Of a stretch of DNA of 64,000 nucleotides, positions 45,390 through 56,090 are shown in pieces. The stretch lies in the NCBI GenBank assembly GCA_963576565.1, contig OY755045.1:4029477-4093476 (forward strand), written 5' to 3'. Source of the stretch: Aspidapion aeneum (lineage: Eukaryota; Arthropoda; Insecta; Coleoptera; Brentidae). Position numbers and translations under genes: made by a program. The notes beneath the pieces were generated by a model, which saw only the letters and a program-made list of their open reading frames with translations, did no database searches and was not told where the DNA came from. Within the stretch, counting starts at the first letter, position 1. Each line of letters opens with the position of its first letter.

Positions 45390-45990
45390 CAGTGAAACCT
45401 CCTATAAGCGGACACTCACGGTTTTGTAGATTTTGTCCGCTTATTGGAGGTGTCCGGTTATAAGAGAGAACTGCGAAATTTTAATATTATATTTATTAGC
45501 AATTTCCGCTGTTTGAGTTTTTCCGATATTCAATTTTTCAGCGACCATCTATATGTTTCTTCTCCGAAACATTAACAACTTTAATTATTTCACGTCAACT
45601 AAGAAGTTTTTTTTAGGCGTCATTTCAAACTGAACAATAAACATAAAACATAGAAGTCCCGCCGAATAAAATATGTTATAAATGCGGCAGAACTATTTAG
45701 TCTCCGCATTAAAACGGAAAGAGGTAATGCCCCGGCTGCAGAGTGCGGTGTTGTCAACATACTACATAATATTCTCGCGCTCCGTCCCGTTGTAAGAGCT
45801 TCGCGTCCGGTTAAGGGAGGTTTCAGAATTTTTTAACCAAAAAAATTGTCCGCGTCTGGTTATTAGAGTGTCCGGTTATAGGAGTGAATTTTACATGTAA
45901 AGAAATAAGCAAAAGCTTGGTTCCAACAAATTTGTCCGCCTAAAGGGAGTGTCCGCTTAATAGAGGTGTCCGCAAGAAGAGGTTTCACTG
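45390..45990 (+). mobile_element. pogo/Tigger-like element, copy 4
   Basis: Ends CAGTGAAACCTCCTATAAGC and GAGGTTTCACTG; left TA changed to TG, right TA kept. Interior blocks as in the other copies. Confidence 0.8.
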
Positions 45991-46431
45991 TATTGCTTTT
46001 TACATAATTACATCGCTAACTGGCGAAGTAAAGTCCTTATTTTTAACATTTTTCCCTTTAAGAGTTTATATAAATTTAAAAAAAAAGAAAATATAAGAAT
46101 GGATATTTTACGCTCCTGATATACAGGGATGCATTTAAAGGACGCACTAAATTTTAAGGAATTGTGGGAAGGTCAAAAGTAGATAAAGCGTTAAAATAAA
46201 TTTTAGTCAAGAGTTTTTTGTTCCCACATTTTAAGGGTGGGGGAAAACGCTGTAAAATTACAAATTTGACAACTCCAAATAATTTTGTAATAAATTTTTT
46301 TAAATAATAATATTTTTTTATGAGATATTAGATATTAAAAAAAAACAAGATTGATTTGTGTATATATCTAAAGGCCTCTTAATACCTAATTGCAAAAAAT
46401 AGTATTATTAACACCACAATTAATCATTTTT

Positions 46432-47350
46432 ACCTTCCTAACCCTCGTAGCAATCGCTAGACTAGAGAAGTTATTACATATTTTCGACAAAAAATTTTTT
46501 TTTTGATATAACGCCAAAAATGTGTTATTTGGTGTATTTTGACCTATCCTAGCAATATCGTCGGGATGTCTGTCTCTGTGTGTGTGTATGTGTATTATTT
46601 CTGTCCGTAACACGATAGCTCCTAAACTGTTGAACCGATTTTCATAAAATTTTCAGGTAAAATAGCGTTCGACACTCTTATGAGCTGATTATATTTTGGT
46701 CAAAAGCCATTGATGACAGTTTTTTTACAAATAAAAAATTTAAATAAATGGATATACAGTTTATATCATTATTTTTGAGACAACTTTTTACAACTTTTTC
46801 TCGTTAGCCTATGGTAAACAGCTGATGACTGTCAAAAAGTTATCTCAAAAATTATGATATGGAGTATATAACGGATTTGATACCTTCCTAGCTAGCCTAT
46901 TAACACACTTCAAGTCAAGCTATGATAATCAGCCTTGAAAACAATTTTATGTAAATATCTCAGGAACCAAAGCTCTTACGACGTTTCTGATTATAACACA
47001 AATTATTGAGCCAAACGTAGTCTACTATATTATAATGCCAACTTTTTAATGGAGCGTCGCATTAATATGCGATATGCTAGTCATTAACATTAATGGATTT
47101 TGGCCAAAATCTAATCAGCTCGTTAGAGTGTCGAACACTATTTTACCTGAAAATTTTATAAAAATCGGTTAAGAGGTTTAGGAGCTATCGTGTTACGGAC
47201 AGACATACACGCACACACACATAGACATTACGACAATATTGCTAAGATGCGTCAAAATACACTCAAATAACACAATTTCGGCGTTATCTCAAAAAAAAAA
47301 TCGCCGAAAATAATACCTTCTTTAGCTATTGCTACGCGAGCTAGGAAGGT
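46432..47350. repeat. ACCTTCC-family element in palindromic (full-length) form
   Basis: Left end ACCTTCCTAACCCTCGTAGC and right end GCTACGCGAGCTAGGAAGGT. Two half-elements face each other: TGTCTG microsatellite, 'cgatagctcctaaactgt' and 'gttcgacactcttatgagct' on the left appear as complements on the right ('agtgtcgaacactatttt', 'ttaggagctatcgtgttacg'). Right half also keeps the block found at 7423 and 24851. No coding. Confidence 0.65.
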
Positions 47351-47706
47351 AAAAATTAAAATTAATTTTGACACACTGGTTTGGGTCGGTTCGGGCCTGT
47401 ATCTTTGATGCAAAATGCGAAATCCTTTTTTTGACCTCTCCTTAAGGTTTAGTATTTAGTACATCATTTAAATTACACGCTGTAGATAAGTATATTGTCA
47501 AGTCAAAATTATTGTACAAAACTTTTTCTCATTTTAAAAGGCCATTTTTCAAATGAGTTTTGTGAAAACTGTCTTTTGACAAATGTTTAATAAAATGTAA
47601 TATGAGAAATTTTATTTTTTTGTAAAAGATCTTGAATAAATTCCATTTGAGACCCTGTCTGCAGGCGGGGATCTACGGAGGGGGTGGAATTTCGCCCCCT
47701 CAAATC

Positions 47707-48078
47707 CTAAATTATATTCAGTTTTGACACACATAAACACCTTTTGGTTAGGTTTCCAAAACAATAGTTTCTCTGATTCATATTTGAGCATTTCAGTGTA
47801 AATTTCCCCAGGTCCGCTAGCTTTTCTGGATTTAAGCTTTTTGTACTTTTCTTTATCATTTCTTTTTCGATAATTACTTCCTCTCCATGTACTTCTATGT
47901 CTCTCCGCAGAGAGGGTGACAAATATTCAGGTCTTGTTCTCTGCAGCAGTCGCTTGTAGTGTTCTGTCCATTGTTCTGATTTGATGATCTGAATGTTGAC
48001 TTTTTCTTTTGTAGAAAGGAAAGTTTGGATTGAAAGATATTGGTCACAGGTTCCAAAAGGGTAAAATATCTCTGGCAT
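47707..48078 (-). pseudogene. LINE relic (endonuclease-RT linker region)
   Basis: The minus frame contains SEQWTEHYKRLLQRTRPEYL and, further on, KEMIKKSTKSLNPEKLADL. The 'WxxHYxxLL...I..EE(I/M)..A..SLK.GK' pattern is the linker before the LINE RT domain. Short, decayed after this point; the rest of the element is not present. Confidence 0.55.
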
Positions 48079-48127
48079 AGGGACAAAATAAATACCGGCC
48101 TTGTTGAAACACTGTAAAGCTGAAATG

Positions 48128-48313
48128 TCACCTTTCTAGTTGCAGAATTGCCGTTTTCTGATAGTTTTTAAGGGCCTTTAAGGATGCACAAATACTTTTG
48201 TATTTTTGAGACCATCGTGTCTCACAAAGGAGAGAAATATTTCGTCCATACTTTCTTCGTAAAACTAACTCACTGAAAAAACGAAATACAGTCAAACCTT
48301 TCCTTTCAGACAT
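48128..48313 (-). pseudogene. hAT (zinc-finger MYM1-like) transposase fragment
   Basis: The minus frame reads RFFSELVLRRKYGRNISLLC then ETRWSQKYKSICASLKAL. An LC-x-TRW-x-x-x-(Y/H)xSI motif follows the RNase H Asp region in hAT transposases of the ZMYM/52-kDa-repressor group. Only about 60 residues and no catalytic residue are present. It abuts the pogo-like end at 48289. Confidence 0.45.
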
Positions 48314-48328
48314 CTCTATTAAGCGGAC

Positions 48329-48516
48329 CAGTGGCGTATATAAGGGGAGGCCTGGGGGGCCCTGACCCCCCCCCCCCCCCGAAGCTGATTTTTTCTACAT
48401 ATTTCATGAATACAAACATAAAATAGCATAAAATACGGCCTCATGAGGTCTCGGGCCTCTCCCCGAAACTGTCTCGCCCCCCCCCCCCCCGAAACTTTTT
48501 TCTATATACGTCACTG
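48329..48516. mobile_element. hAT-type MITE with perfect 8 bp TSD
   Basis: Ends CAGTGGCGTATATAAGG and CTATATACGTCACTG. 'aagcggac' on both sides (48321-48328, 48517-48524). Shares its interior ('atttcatgaatacaaacata', 'gcctcatgaggtctcgg') with 40301-40498, so both are recent copies of one MITE family. Confidence 0.9.
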
Positions 48517-48895
48517 AAGCGGACACTCCCTTAGGCGGACAAATTTGTTTGAACCAAGCTTTTCCCTATTTCTTTAGACGTAAAATTCACTCCTATAATC
48601 GGACACTTGAATAACCGGACGCGGACAACTCTTTTTGGGTTAAAAAATTCTGAAACCTCCCTTAACCGGACGCGAACCTCTGTCAACGGGACGGAGCGCT
48701 ACACGACATGGGCATAAATATTATGTAGTATTTTAGCAACAACGCAATTTGCAGCCAGGGAATTACCTTTTTCCGCTTTAATGCGGAGACTAAATACTTC
48801 TGTGGTATTTACAACATATTTTATTCGACGGGACTGCTGTGTTTTATTTTTATTGTTCAGATCGGTAGTAATAGATCTCTTTGAAATGGTGCCTA

Positions 48896-49023
48896 GTAAA
48901 AAACTTCTTAGTTTACTTAAAAGAATGGAACATGTTAACGTTTCGGAGACGGAACATCTATCAGCACGAAAGATCGCTAAAAAATTTTATATTGAAAAAA
49001 CTCAAGCCGCGGAAAATTGTTAA
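48896..49023 (+). pseudogene. CENP-B/Tigger-type transposase N-terminal HTH remnant
   Basis: Frame PSKKLLSLLKRMEHVNVSE followed by EHLSARKIAKKFYIEKTQAA matches the first helix-turn-helix of pogo/Tigger/CENP-B proteins (K..L.L.EK...I...E.....RKIA..F.I.KTQ). It stops after ~42 residues, inside the same element whose TIRs are of pogo type. Inactive. Confidence 0.65.
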
Positions 49024-49218
49024 TAAATATATATTAAAATTTCACAGTTCTCTCTCATAAGCGGACACCTCCAATTAGCGGACAAAATCGATGGAACCGT
49101 GAGTGTCCGCTTATAGGAGGTTTCACTGTATATCGTTAGGATAAGTGTATCTTTTGATTGATTGATAGTCTTGTTTGAAAATTAGAAAATTAATAAATTA
49201 TTTTCAACATTTAGGGGG

Positions 49219-49800
49219 TTGGCAAATGTCTTTCCCTGGCTCCCTCGCTGCGTACGCCCATATTTTACACTGTCAAATATATCAAAACATAACAAAAAGC
49301 TTATTTATAACACCATTGTAAAAAGTATTATTACATACGGCTCAGAAGTATGGCCAATCAAGGATAGAACAGAAAAAATGCTTTCCGCTACGGAGATGGA
49401 CTATTGGAGAAGAGCAGCAGAGAAATCAAAAAGAGAAAGAGTTACAAATCAAAGAAAAAAAGAAATATGACAGTGGGTGACCGTAGAGTCCCTGTATGTT
49501 GACATATTTGGATATATTCAAATATGTCAACATACAGGGACTCTAGGTGAACGTACTTTAGTGGATGATATAAGAACAAAACAACTGGTGTGGTACGGAC
49601 ATGTACAAAGAATGAATGATGAAAGACTACCTAAACAAATACTACAATGGAAACCAACTGACCGAAGAAAACGAGGACGGCCAAGGAGAAGCTGGAGAGA
49701 AGGAATCGACAGTGAAATAAGAATAAGAGGCCTAGATGATGAATTATGGGCAAACAGAAACGAGTGGAGATTGGGTATCGGAAGACGTAGAACGATGTGA
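49219..49800 (+). pseudogene. LINE RT-distal C-terminus, split by a hairpin MITE
   Basis: The plus strand gives KLIYNTIVKSIITYGSEVWP and EKMLSATEMDYWRRAA, then after a 62 bp insertion DDIRTKQLVWYGHVQRMNDE and GRRKRGRPRRSWREGI, ending GIGRRRTM-stop. Same LINE group as 26690-27640 but a different subfamily. The stop codon after QRKKEI is just before the insertion; without the insertion the two parts would be nearly in register. Confidence 0.8.
49484..49545. mobile_element. 62 bp perfect-hairpin MITE (hAT-like TSD)
   Basis: TAGAGTCCCTGTATGTTGAC at the left pairs with GTCAACATACAGGGACTCTA at the right; arms are about 27 bp around GATATATT. Flanks ggtgaccg (49476-49483) and ggtgaacg (49546-49553) match 7 of 8, an 8 bp target duplication. 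The LINE sequence before and after is continuous, which supports insertion. See 62015-62074. Confidence 0.75.
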
Positions 49801-50003
49801 AACCGATAAATATATATATAAATATTGTAGAAAATATTTATTTAATAGTATAAAATCGAATGCGAGAAAATATGTCTTACTGGCCGTTTGGAACTAATAA
49901 AAATCTCGTGTCAAATAAGTGTTACAAATCGGTTTTCGATAGGTATAACTGATGGGAGTTAGAGGAAGTTTGTCGCATCTATATTTCTTTAAAATATGTC
50001 ATA

Positions 50004-50290
50004 CAGTGGCGCACCCAGGAATATGTCTTGGGGGGCGCGAGGCCTTTGGGGGGGACCCAAGGACTCATTATGGCGTATTTTATACGCAATAAACAATAAT
50101 TTTCAGAATTTTATCATTTCAATGGGCTCGACGATGAGGCTAAATTATGTTACAACTTGTGGAGAGACAGAAAAAATTAATAAAGGGGAGTCAAAAAGTT
50201 TGGAAGTAGCAGAAGTTGCAAAGCAAGCGAATTTTCTTTTTGTATTGCCATGTGTTACAGCAGAACGATCTTTTCAGAGGATAAATTAAG
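50004..50290 (+). pseudogene. hAT relic with transposase C-terminus
   Basis: Starts CAGTGGCGCACCCAGG plus a G tract; the frame ends FLFVLPCVTAERSFQRIN, the ERSFS motif region of the hAT dimerisation domain. No right end found, so truncated. Confidence 0.6.
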
Positions 50291-50311
50291 TGGTTTGTGT
50301 ATGCTGAGTGT

Positions 50312-51018
50312 ACTGCGTGTCCCATTTTCGATGGGATTAAATGGGAAACTCGGTTATTATAAAAGATATTGATTTTCTACTTGCATCTTACCGTGCTCTT
50401 TTTTTGAGCCCTTAAAAATGGTGTAATTAGATTTTTGCTATACCCCGCGGTTTTGCTTATACAGGGAGTTTAAAAAAAAATTGCATTTTCATTAATTCCT
50501 TGTATCTCGCTTATTTTGCAAGATATTTTTATTCTGTAAAAACCTTTTAATGGCAACTTTTTAGAAGAAAACAATTACCTCGTCAATTTTTTTAAATATT
50601 GTTTAGTTTTTGAGATATAGCATTTATCATAAAAAAATTAAATACGGACCTGGATTTTTTTAAATACTAGTTTGATTGGTTTCATGCTATTATTATCACA
50701 AAATAATTAAAATTTAATATTTTTTGTTTTTAGGTTAAAAAAATTTTTTTATGTTTAAATAATAAAAATTAGTCCGAACCTGGAAATTTCCAACATAACT
50801 ATAAATTAAAAATTGCTGGTTTTAATACTTATCAAATTAAAATGGATTTACATTTAAATACAAAAAAATACCGTTAAAAAAAATAATAACTAATTTTTCC
50901 TGAATGATAAAAATCTTCTAATGATTGCTAAGACATTTTTAAGTAATTTTTCTTAACGCATTTTGCATAAAAATATTTCTGCCGTTTAATTATTGGGATT
51001 TTGTTGCTTGAATAAAGC
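50312..51018 (+). repeat. third, one-armed copy of the CAGCGTGTCCC long-TIR element
   Basis: Starts TACTGCGTGTCCCATTTTCG and follows the left arm of 5512-6975 through 'acagggagttt', 'caagatatttttattctgta' and 'gtccgaacctgg'; the right arm is missing, replaced by the 169 bp satellite. Confidence 0.65.
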
Positions 51019-51027
51019 AATTAAGTG

Positions 51028-51944
51028 GTGGGACCATCGAGATGCGAAAAAACCACACCTTGAGGTGAGATTCCGAAAAACGTCATTTAGCGAATTTTAG
51101 GGTAGGGAATCTCATAAGGCCAATATGGCAAAACATTGAAAATTCATATTTTAAAAACTATACATTTCATCAACAAAAGCACCGAGTTGCAGTATGGTGG
51201 GACCATCGAGGTGCGAAAAAACCACACCTTAAGTTGAGACTCTGAAAAACGTCATTTAGCGAATTTTAGGGTAGGGAATCTCATAAGGCCAATATGACAA
51301 AAATTTGAAAATTCATATTTCCCAAACTATACATTTTATCAACAAAAGCACCGAATTACAGTATGGTGGGGCCATCGAGATGCAAAAAAACCACACCTTG
51401 AGGTAAGATTCCGAAAAACGTCATTTAGCGAATTTTAGGGTAGGGAACCTCATAAGGCCATATGGCAAAATTTTGAAAATTCATATCTTCCGAACTATAC
51501 ATTTTATCAATAAAAGCACCTAATTACAGTATGGTGGGGCCATCGAGATGCGAAAAAACCACAACTTGAGGTGAGATTCCGAAAAACGTCATTTAGCGAA
51601 TTTTAGGGTAGGGAATTTCATAAGGCCAATATGGCAAAACTTTGAAAATTCATATCTTCCAAACTATACATTTTATCAAGAAAAGCACCGAATTACAATA
51701 TGGTGGGGCCATCGAGATGCGAAAAAACCACACCTTGAGGTAAGATTCCGAAAAACGTCATTTAGCGAATTTTAGGGTAGGGAACCTCATAAGGCCATAT
51801 GGCAAAACTTTGAAAATTCATATCTCCCAAACTATACATTTTATCAACAAAAGCACCTAATTACAGTATGGCGGGACCATCGAGATATGCGAAAAAACCA
51901 CACCTTGAGTTGAGACTATGAAAAGCGTCATTTAGCGAATTTTA
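51028..51944. repeat. 169 bp satellite, about 5.5 units
   Basis: Units start 'gtggg(a/g)ccatcgagatgcg' at 51028, 51197, 51366, 51534, 51703 and 51871 (period 168-169). Each has 'aaaaaaccacaccttgag', 'cgtcatttagcgaattttag' and 'aactatacattttatcaa'. Units 3 and 5 share a 1-base deletion ('ggccatatgg'), pointing to two-unit amplification. The array stops mid-unit. Confidence 0.9.
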
Positions 51945-52125
51945 CCATACCGTATACATATGCGAAACCCTAAATTAATTAAAGATGATTTTAATATGAG
52001 TCGGTATGTAGCTTTTAGAGATATTAAATGGTGTTTGCCAGGTACAAAGCATTAAATTAAATAAGGTCACTAAGAATTTTTTCGCGGTCTGATACAAATC
52101 AGCCACTTACACCAAAGTTTTAGAT

Positions 52126-52400
52126 CAAGGGCGGATCTAGAGGTGCTTCTCGGGGGGGGGGCATTTTAGGTGACATTCTCTGTTGGTAAAAAACGGTATA
52201 TATTTTTTAAGCAGCATTTTATTGAATTAGTCAGTGGTTGTAATTTCGATGATAATAACAATAGACATTTTCATGCGCCGCAGGCAAAAATTTTTAATTT
52301 TTATTAGCAAAAACATTACTTTTTACTCATGTTTTGTATATTCAAAAAATTCTCGGGGGGGTGGCAAGTGCCCCTAGTGCCCCCCCTGGATCCGCCACTG
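52126..52400. mobile_element. hAT-type MITE with perfect 8 bp TSD
   Basis: Ends CAAGGGCGGATCTAG and CTGGATCCGCCACTG; 'ttttagat' at 52118-52125 and 52401-52408. 'gcgccgcaggc' inside is shared with 26562-27738, so it is a MITE derivative of that element. Confidence 0.85.
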
Positions 52401-52450
52401 TTTTAGATAAGTTGAAACTTGAAACTATTATTAATACCCCAAAAATCATA

Positions 52451-52690
52451 TCGATGCTTGAAAGGTAAAAGGTCATAAGCGACACATTATTTGAAATAGA
52501 GTTTTAAGTTTTTTTTTTCTGCGTCGAATGAGCTATTATTCAGGTTTCTACGATGATTTTTTTGTCGCTTAAGTCAAATGAAAAAAGAATGGATCCTGTT
52601 TTTTTTAACTAAGCGACAAATAATACTTTAAGTGGCCCTGCTGTAAAGTTTGAAAACTGTCGCTTATGACCTTTTACCCTTCAACCATCG
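52451..52690. mobile_element. ~240 bp inverted-repeat element
   Basis: 'cgatgcttgaaaggtaaaag', 'gtcataagcgaca' and, at the right, 'tgtcgcttatgac', 'cttttacccttcaaccatcg' are mirrored. Non-coding MITE; TSD unresolved. Confidence 0.5.
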
Positions 52691-53719
52691 ATATTTAGGC
52701 CAGTCATTAGAGCGAAAAAATACCCCCAGCTTTCAAAAGGTGGTGTAGTCGCGATTTTGACATTTCGACCTTGGGGGGGGGGGGGTTCACTCCCTCTTCT
52801 TGGATTTAGTGTTCACAGTTTTTTTTTTGAATTACTTGCTCTCTGTACATTTTATAAACAAAAATTTTAGACAAAATTTAAAGACAATAAAATTTCCTAC
52901 AAAAACGCTGTTTTAAGTTTTTTTTGTCAGACGAATGGTTTTGGAGTTATGATGCTAATAATTATTTTGCATATACTATGGAAATACATAGGAAACGGGT
53001 GTACTGCTAACAATTCAAGGTTCGTATCTTAGCAAGGGTACTACCCAAAGTACCTAATAATGTCTCATTTTATAGGCTACTAGTTGTCTTTATTTCATGT
53101 TTTAACAGATTTTCTTAAAAATAAGCAGTTTCAAAGTAAAAGGCCACTAAAAAAAAATTGGTCAAAATCCAAAATGGAGGCGAACTGTTTAGCGTCATAA
53201 CTCGAAAACAATTAACAGTTTTTCTGTGAAACTATTCTACCGAAAGTTACGTTAGCATTTTTGAAAAAACATTAAAAAGAGCTGCAATCTTGGATTTATA
53301 ACGCCACATAGGCCTTCTCACTCAAATAGGAGGCTTTACGATAAGCCTTTTAACTATATCTTTATTTTGCTGTTCTTTCGTCTCTCCTGTGGTTTGTGAA
53401 TACAACGTTTTATTTTATATATCAAATAAAATTATTAGTGACCTTATAGTTTTGCGTTTTTAGTAAAAATTTTCTTAGGCAAAAGGGAGAAGAAAACTAT
53501 CACTGTGGAAATCCTATCGCATCAGTAATAAAGCTTTTCCGGCCTTACGCGTTGCCGCTGTGCCAGGATTTTCACAACACGTACTATCCAAATTAAAAAT
53601 GAATCCTTTAACTCCTGTTTATAACCGTCACTCAGCTTCATCAAAACCAGAAATATTAGAACAGCTAGATTGGATTTCAGAACCAACCAAAACAGAAATA
53701 GTGGGTACACAATTCCTTT
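52691..53719. other. intergenic, no gene seen
   Basis: AT-rich, with a poly-G tract near 52774. A short minus-strand frame at 53522-53710 has no family signature. Confidence 0.35.
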
Positions 53720-54240
53720 GACATTACGAAAACGTGGTTGTTTTTGTTGTGTTTTTGTTGAAAAAGAAAGAAATTCTCGGACTTTTCTAACTCTAATGGA
53801 AAAAGTAATGTTTTAAGTTGAACAGTTTTTAACAGTTAGATTTTATCCCAAATTTAAATAAAAATACTGGCAAAAAACAAATAAACAAAAACAATGGTTG
53901 ACAAGCCCTTGACATTTCTAAACTAGAGAACAAAACGTCAATGGTTTAAAAGGCCGGGACGGCGGCCATTTTTTAATTGCAGCTTTTATTTTGGTCAAAT
54001 CCAATCAGTCAATCTTCTTTTATCCGAGAAATTCAAGGATTGTTAAACATAAAAGGATTGAAAAGTACCAAACCCAAAATGGCCGCCGCCCGCTTTTCTT
54101 TCAACCGCTGTTTTTGATTTATTGTGTTTTTGCCAGTTTTCTTTTAATTAAATTTAACATAACATCTAACTGTTACAAAAGTTCAACTTTTTATTTCCTG
54201 GATGACAGTGACAAACGAACAAAACATGTGGATTAAAAGT
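53720..54240. mobile_element. inverted-repeat element centred near 54000
   Basis: 'actggcaaaaaacaaataaa' at the left mirrors 'tttattgtgtttttgccagt' at the right; 'acggcggccatttt' mirrors 'aaaatggccgccg'; 'ttgaacag...taacagttagat' mirrors 'atctaactgtta...gttcaa'. Arms are diverged; no coding. Confidence 0.5.
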
Positions 54241-54718
54241 GGCATGACAGGGACGAAACGTAATCATCTGGATGAAAAATCCAAAAAGAAACATCAAAAC
54301 CTAAAAACACTAGAATAATAAAATAAACTAAAAAGAGCGAAAAATACAAGCGCAGATTTGAGGGGGGGTAACGGGGTAATAGGGTGTTTGACAGTAGTAA
54401 AAAAAAATATATATTTATTTTTAGATATATCTTTAGGTCTTGGGAATGCTAAAAACAAACTTTTTTGTTTAATTTTTTCTCAAATTCATAGTTCTTTTAA
54501 TGAAATAAATCAATTAAATTAAAACAATTAGCCACGTGATTCAAAACAGGCGGTCTACCAATCAGCTGCGAGTGAAGTAACAAAACAGTAAACGCATCGA
54601 ACGAACCTATTTTATGTGTTATTTTCTTATGGATGGTAATGTTTGCTTTGGTATAAAGTGCGAATTATCGTCCTAAATTAGATTTTATTTTGTGTTTTGC
54701 TTATAAAAAACATTTTCA

Positions 54719-54822
54719 ATGGAAAAAGGATTCTCCAAAGCCGATAGCTCCAACTGGTGGCAGGCTTCTTTGCCAACAGGTGATTTTTGTTCTGCGGAAT
54801 TTAGAAACGTTAAAATGTTGAT
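54719..54822 (+). CDS. first-exon-like coding segment, possibly from a YqaJ-type repetitive gene
   Basis: ATG in a fair context (tttcaATGG) opens MEKGFSKADSSNWWQASLPT then GDFCSAEFRNVKML and meets a canonical donor (GAT|GTAAGT). From memory, insect repetitive genes with YqaJ-like nuclease domains start with a 'F..AD...LP.......F.S.E.RN/GVK' segment before a splice site; the likeness is only moderate. No downstream exon was found, so the gene is partial or dead. Confidence 0.4.
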
Positions 54823-55081
54823 GTAAGTATTCGATGACTTGTTTTGTAGATATAACTGAAAGTTTTTTTACGATATTCTTCGCCTACTTTTACTCATTTA
54901 GATTTTAAGGTTAGATTATATCTTTTGCTTTTTTGTTTAATATGTCACTTACAATAGATTCAATTAAATATCCAATCATTATTATTTTAAGCATTAGATT
55001 TCATCGTCATTTACGAAATAGTTATATATATATTATAGACAACGGGAGAAAAATTAATAGAAACAATTTAATTATACTCAC

Positions 55082-55264
55082 ATCAAAGTGATCTTTAGAA
55101 ATGTAAAGTGAAGATGTATTAGATAAGGCCCTTTGTTCTCTTCCAGCAAGTTCTAGCCAATTTTTCCGTTCTTTTACCGCTGTAGGCACATGAATAAATA
55201 GGTTTTCAGGTGTTTTTATGCTAGTATTCGAACACTGAGGCACTACACACCACTTATAGGACAT
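55082..55264 (-). CDS. THAP-domain first exon
   Basis: Minus-strand ATG opens 61 codons: MSYKWCVVPQCSNTSIKTPE (first two zinc-ligand Cys at 6 and 11), LFIHVP (the HxxP turn), KNWLELAGRE (Trp helix), and ends SSLYISKDHFD before a canonical donor (GAT|GTGAGT). The layout is the THAP C2CH DNA-binding domain found in P-element transposases and many insect proteins. The third ligand is missing: where Cys is expected before xxHF there is Ile-Ser-Lys-Asp-His. Whether a shifted ligand restores zinc binding is unknown. Next exon not found. Confidence 0.6.
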
Positions 55265-55512
55265 TATTTTACATCAAAAATAGTAAAAACACAGATCAAA
55301 AACAAATATACACTTGAATGCCGTGTATCTGTCCGCGAGTTTACTGCGCTGTGACATCATTGCAACGTCATGCTAGAAATGAGCGTTTTAGCGGCAAATT
55401 CAAATCGGAAATTAGAAAAATTTTTTTTAAATGTAGTCATGATAAAATAAACTAATTAATAATTTTGCGTAGCAAATTATTAATTAGTCAAATTTGTCAA
55501 ATACCCTATTAC

Positions 55513-55874
55513 ATGTAGAAGAGAATAATTTGTAGTAAAGTCTTGCGAATGAACTACATTTAAGATTAAGTGATACGTAGTAACACCATGTAGACAAATG
55601 AAAATAAAATGAATATCTGTGCCTTAGGCCTTGGAGTGCATGTTTCCACAGTGTAAAGAGGGTATAAATTTATCGGGGTTAGGAATTTTCGCGTTTCGAG
55701 GGAGTACGTATTACCTAAGCTACGTAGTTTGGAGATATTTATAATTCTTTTTCTTTTGCTTCAAGTGGCATTATAACCTCTAGTGGGTTTTAGCCTGATT
55801 AACCAGAGCTTCTTGTTTTACTTATTCTCTGTACATGTCGTTACGAAGAGTTTATCTTTTAAATATTTTTCTAT
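55513..55874. other. spacer, no gene seen
   Basis: AT-rich sequence between the THAP-bearing element and the LINE fragment; the plus-strand frame from 55783 is the shadow of the minus-strand LINE. Confidence 0.35.
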
Positions 55875-56090
55875 CTATTTAGCCTTCTTCAATCCATCTT
55901 TGGATATAGGCCTCCCCCAATATCTTTCCCTGTTCACTGTCTGTCGCCATCTTGAACCATCTAGCTCCTACATGTTTCTTCAAATCGTCCGCCCATCTCA
56001 TTTGGGGTCTTCCCCTACTTGTTTTATATTCACAGGGTCTTCAGTATACTATACATTTGTTCCATCGGTCGTCTACGTCAAGATAATTGG
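55875..56090 (-). pseudogene. LINE 3'-terminal coding fragment
   Basis: The minus strand reads DDRWNKCIVY-stop-RPCEYKTS and RGRPQMRWADDLKKHVGARW, then AYIQRWIEEG. The 'W(R)P...RGRP.xRWxDD' block with a terminal AY(I/V)Q.W motif is the C-terminus of a common insect LINE group, different from the WYGHVQRM group. One stop codon; 5'-truncated. Confidence 0.7.

Larger units (their letters stand above)
48289..49128 (-). mobile_element. pogo/Tigger-like element, copy 5, inverted, with nested MITE
   Basis: Left end CAGTCAAACC and right end GGTTTCACTG with TA on both sides; orientation opposite to the other four copies. It retains the transposase start (see 48896-49023), and is therefore the fullest copy here. 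Interrupted by the hAT MITE at 48329-48516. Confidence 0.75.
54376..55512. mobile_element. 1.14 kb TIR element carrying two facing exons (THAP and YqaJ-associated type)
   Basis: Left end GTAATAGGGTGTTTGACA and right end TGTCAAATACCCTATTAC are inverted with one difference. TSD not clear. Between them are a plus-strand first-exon-like frame (54719-54822) and a minus-strand THAP exon (55082-55264). The pair of frames with TIRs could be a deletion derivative of a THAP-encoding transposon, or a segment in which two host/TE first exons lie head to head in converging orientation. Confidence 0.45.

Noticed and set aside
51028..51944. CRISPR-like array
   Set aside because: Units are contiguous 169 bp satellite repeats without unique spacers, in a eukaryotic context. 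The same holds for the 154 bp, 120 bp and 415 bp arrays.
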